Shown here in pieces: positions 51,885-52,607 of a DNA stretch of 52,607 nt (its first letter is position 1; every line of letters begins with the position of its first letter). The stretch is from Ignavibacteriota bacterium (GTDB taxonomy: Bacteria; Bacteroidota; Ignavibacteria; UBA10030): contig PLMS01000152.1 in assembly GCA_003142575.1 (NCBI GenBank), positions 1 through 52,607 on the forward strand, written 5' to 3'. Under the pieces are notes generated by a model. It ran no database searches and was not told where the DNA came from. It saw only the letters and a list, made by a program, of their open reading frames with translations. Both the position numbers and the translations under genes were made by a program.

Positions 51885-52607
51885 TCATGGTTGATTTTCA
51901 CGTATTGCACGCGCTTCTTCTGTAATATCAATACCAACCGGACACCACGTAATGCATCGTCCACATCCAACACAACCAGACGTACCAAACTGATCTACCC
52001 ACGATGCAAGTTTATGAGTCATCCATTGCCGGTAGCGTGCTTTTGCAGAGGCACGTACACTTCCACCATGAATATATGAAAAGTCGAGTGTGAAGCAGGA
52101 ATCCCATTTTCGCACACGATCTGCCTGCGTGCCTGCAAGATCAGTCACATCTTCTATCGTGACACAGAAACAGGTTGGACAAACCATCGTGCAGTTGGCG
52201 CAAGTAAGGCATCGCGCGGCAGTTCTTTCCCACCGCGGGTGTTCGGAATTTTGATACAGAATAGTTTTTAGATTGGATGTGTCGAGCAAACGTCCCATTT
52301 GTTTCACGGTCTTTTCGCATATTTCGTTGACCGCAATCAAATTTTCATCTGCTGCTTTTATGCACCTCACGCTCTTGAGAACATCTCCACCCAGCTCCGT
52401 TCCCACTTCCGCGATAAAGTAATGGCGCTTGTTGTCCAATATTTCAGTCAGCGCAAGATCAAATCCCGTTGCGGCTTTGGATCCTGTACCCATCGATGCG
52501 CAGAAACAGGTTCCACCGGCTTGTGCGCAATTTACTGTCACAATGAAATTCCCCGAGCGTCTTCGTTCATAGACCGGATCAATAAAAGGTCCACCAAGAA
52601 ATACTTT
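51885..52607 (-). CDS. hydB: Hydrogenase Fe-S beta subunit, group 3b (partial)
   Basis: The last about 240 residues of a gene whose start is beyond the window edge; the frame is open to base 52607 (KVFLGGPFIDPVYERRRSG). It contains CAQAGGTCFCASMGTG, then the ferredoxin-like CLTCANCTMVCPTCFC near the middle. GCVGCGRCITWCPVGIDIT lies near the C-terminus. These features match the sulfhydrogenase beta subunit (anaerobic sulfite reductase A-like), which carries [4Fe-4S] clusters between hydrogenase and flavin subunits. It is 30 bases ahead of the cNMP-domain gene. Confidence 0.92.
   Translation of the reverse strand, partial: KVFLGGPFIDPVYERRRSGNFIVTVNCAQAGGTCFCASMGTGSKAATGFDLALTEILDNKRHYFIAEVGTELGGDVLKSVRCIKAADENLIAVNEICEKTVKQMGRLLDTSNLKTILYQNSEHPRWERTAARCLTCANCTMVCPTCFCVTIEDVTDLAGTQADRVRKWDSCFTLDFSYIHGGSVRASAKARYRQWMTHKLASWVDQFGTSGCVGCGRCITWCPVGIDITEEARAIRENQP

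Overview
The window looks like a chromosomal segment of an uncultivated anaerobe of the FCB superphylum (Bacteroidota / Ignavibacteria / Kryptonia-like). The clearest taxonomic signals are a secreted protein ending in a type IX secretion sorting domain with the usual NYPNPFNPST motif (37840-38709) and a DUF3078 outer-membrane-type protein (18732-19595). The rest is anaerobic redox metabolism: two heterodisulfide-reductase (Hdr) gene sets, two cytoplasmic [NiFe] hydrogenases and their Hyp maturation genes. No rRNA, tRNA, CRISPR array, transposase or phage gene was recognised.

Layout. (1) 1-445: 5' part of an enolase-superfamily gene resembling D-tartrate dehydratase. (2) 446-1263: no convincing gene. 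(3) 1264-15372, minus strand: a tightly packed ten-gene operon transcribed right to left: a divergent mvhD-like gene, metF, two glutamate-synthase-like FMN subunits, a glutamine-amidotransferase/GXGXG subunit, hdrC, hdrB, a 1.5-kaa HdrA-GltD-HdrA fusion, mvhD and metV. (4) 15373-16236: no convincing gene. (5) 16237-27712: housekeeping and accessory genes (GT-C glycosyltransferase, ROK glucokinase, DUF3078, mscL, acpS, HAD phosphatase, aroQ, PAP2 protein, rsmA, aminotransferase, ACT protein, phenylacetate-CoA ligase), with two AT-rich hairpin elements, one of which encloses a four-helix-bundle (S23-type) gene. (6) 27848-37746, plus strand: hypF, hypC, hypD, a seven-PAS hybrid histidine kinase, hypE, terminator. 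(7) 37840-40562, minus: T9SS cargo, papain-like protease, isoprenylcysteine-methyltransferase-like protein. (8) 40608-47149, minus: complete HdrCBA-MvhDGA (group 3c) set. (9) 47211-52607, minus: hydrogenase protease, YbaK-like deacylase and a group 3b NAD(P)-linked hydrogenase, whose beta subunit runs off the window.

How it fits together (inference). The group 3b hydrogenase should exchange electrons between H2 and NAD(P)H. The Mvh-Hdr complex should bifurcate H2 electrons to ferredoxin and a disulfide-type or unknown acceptor. The Hyp proteins build the NiFe(CN)2CO sites of both enzymes. The metF operon has the components of the acetogen MetVF-HdrABC-MvhD methylene-tetrahydrofolate reductase complex, but adds an NADPH-type GltD module inside HdrA and a set of glutamate-synthase-like subunits. 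That combination is the most unusual thing here. It may be an electron-bifurcating or -confurcating C1 oxidoreductase linked to an amidotransferase or FMN enzyme of unknown product. This operon also lacks clear Shine-Dalgarno sites, whereas many neighbouring genes have strong ones, which suggests separate origin.
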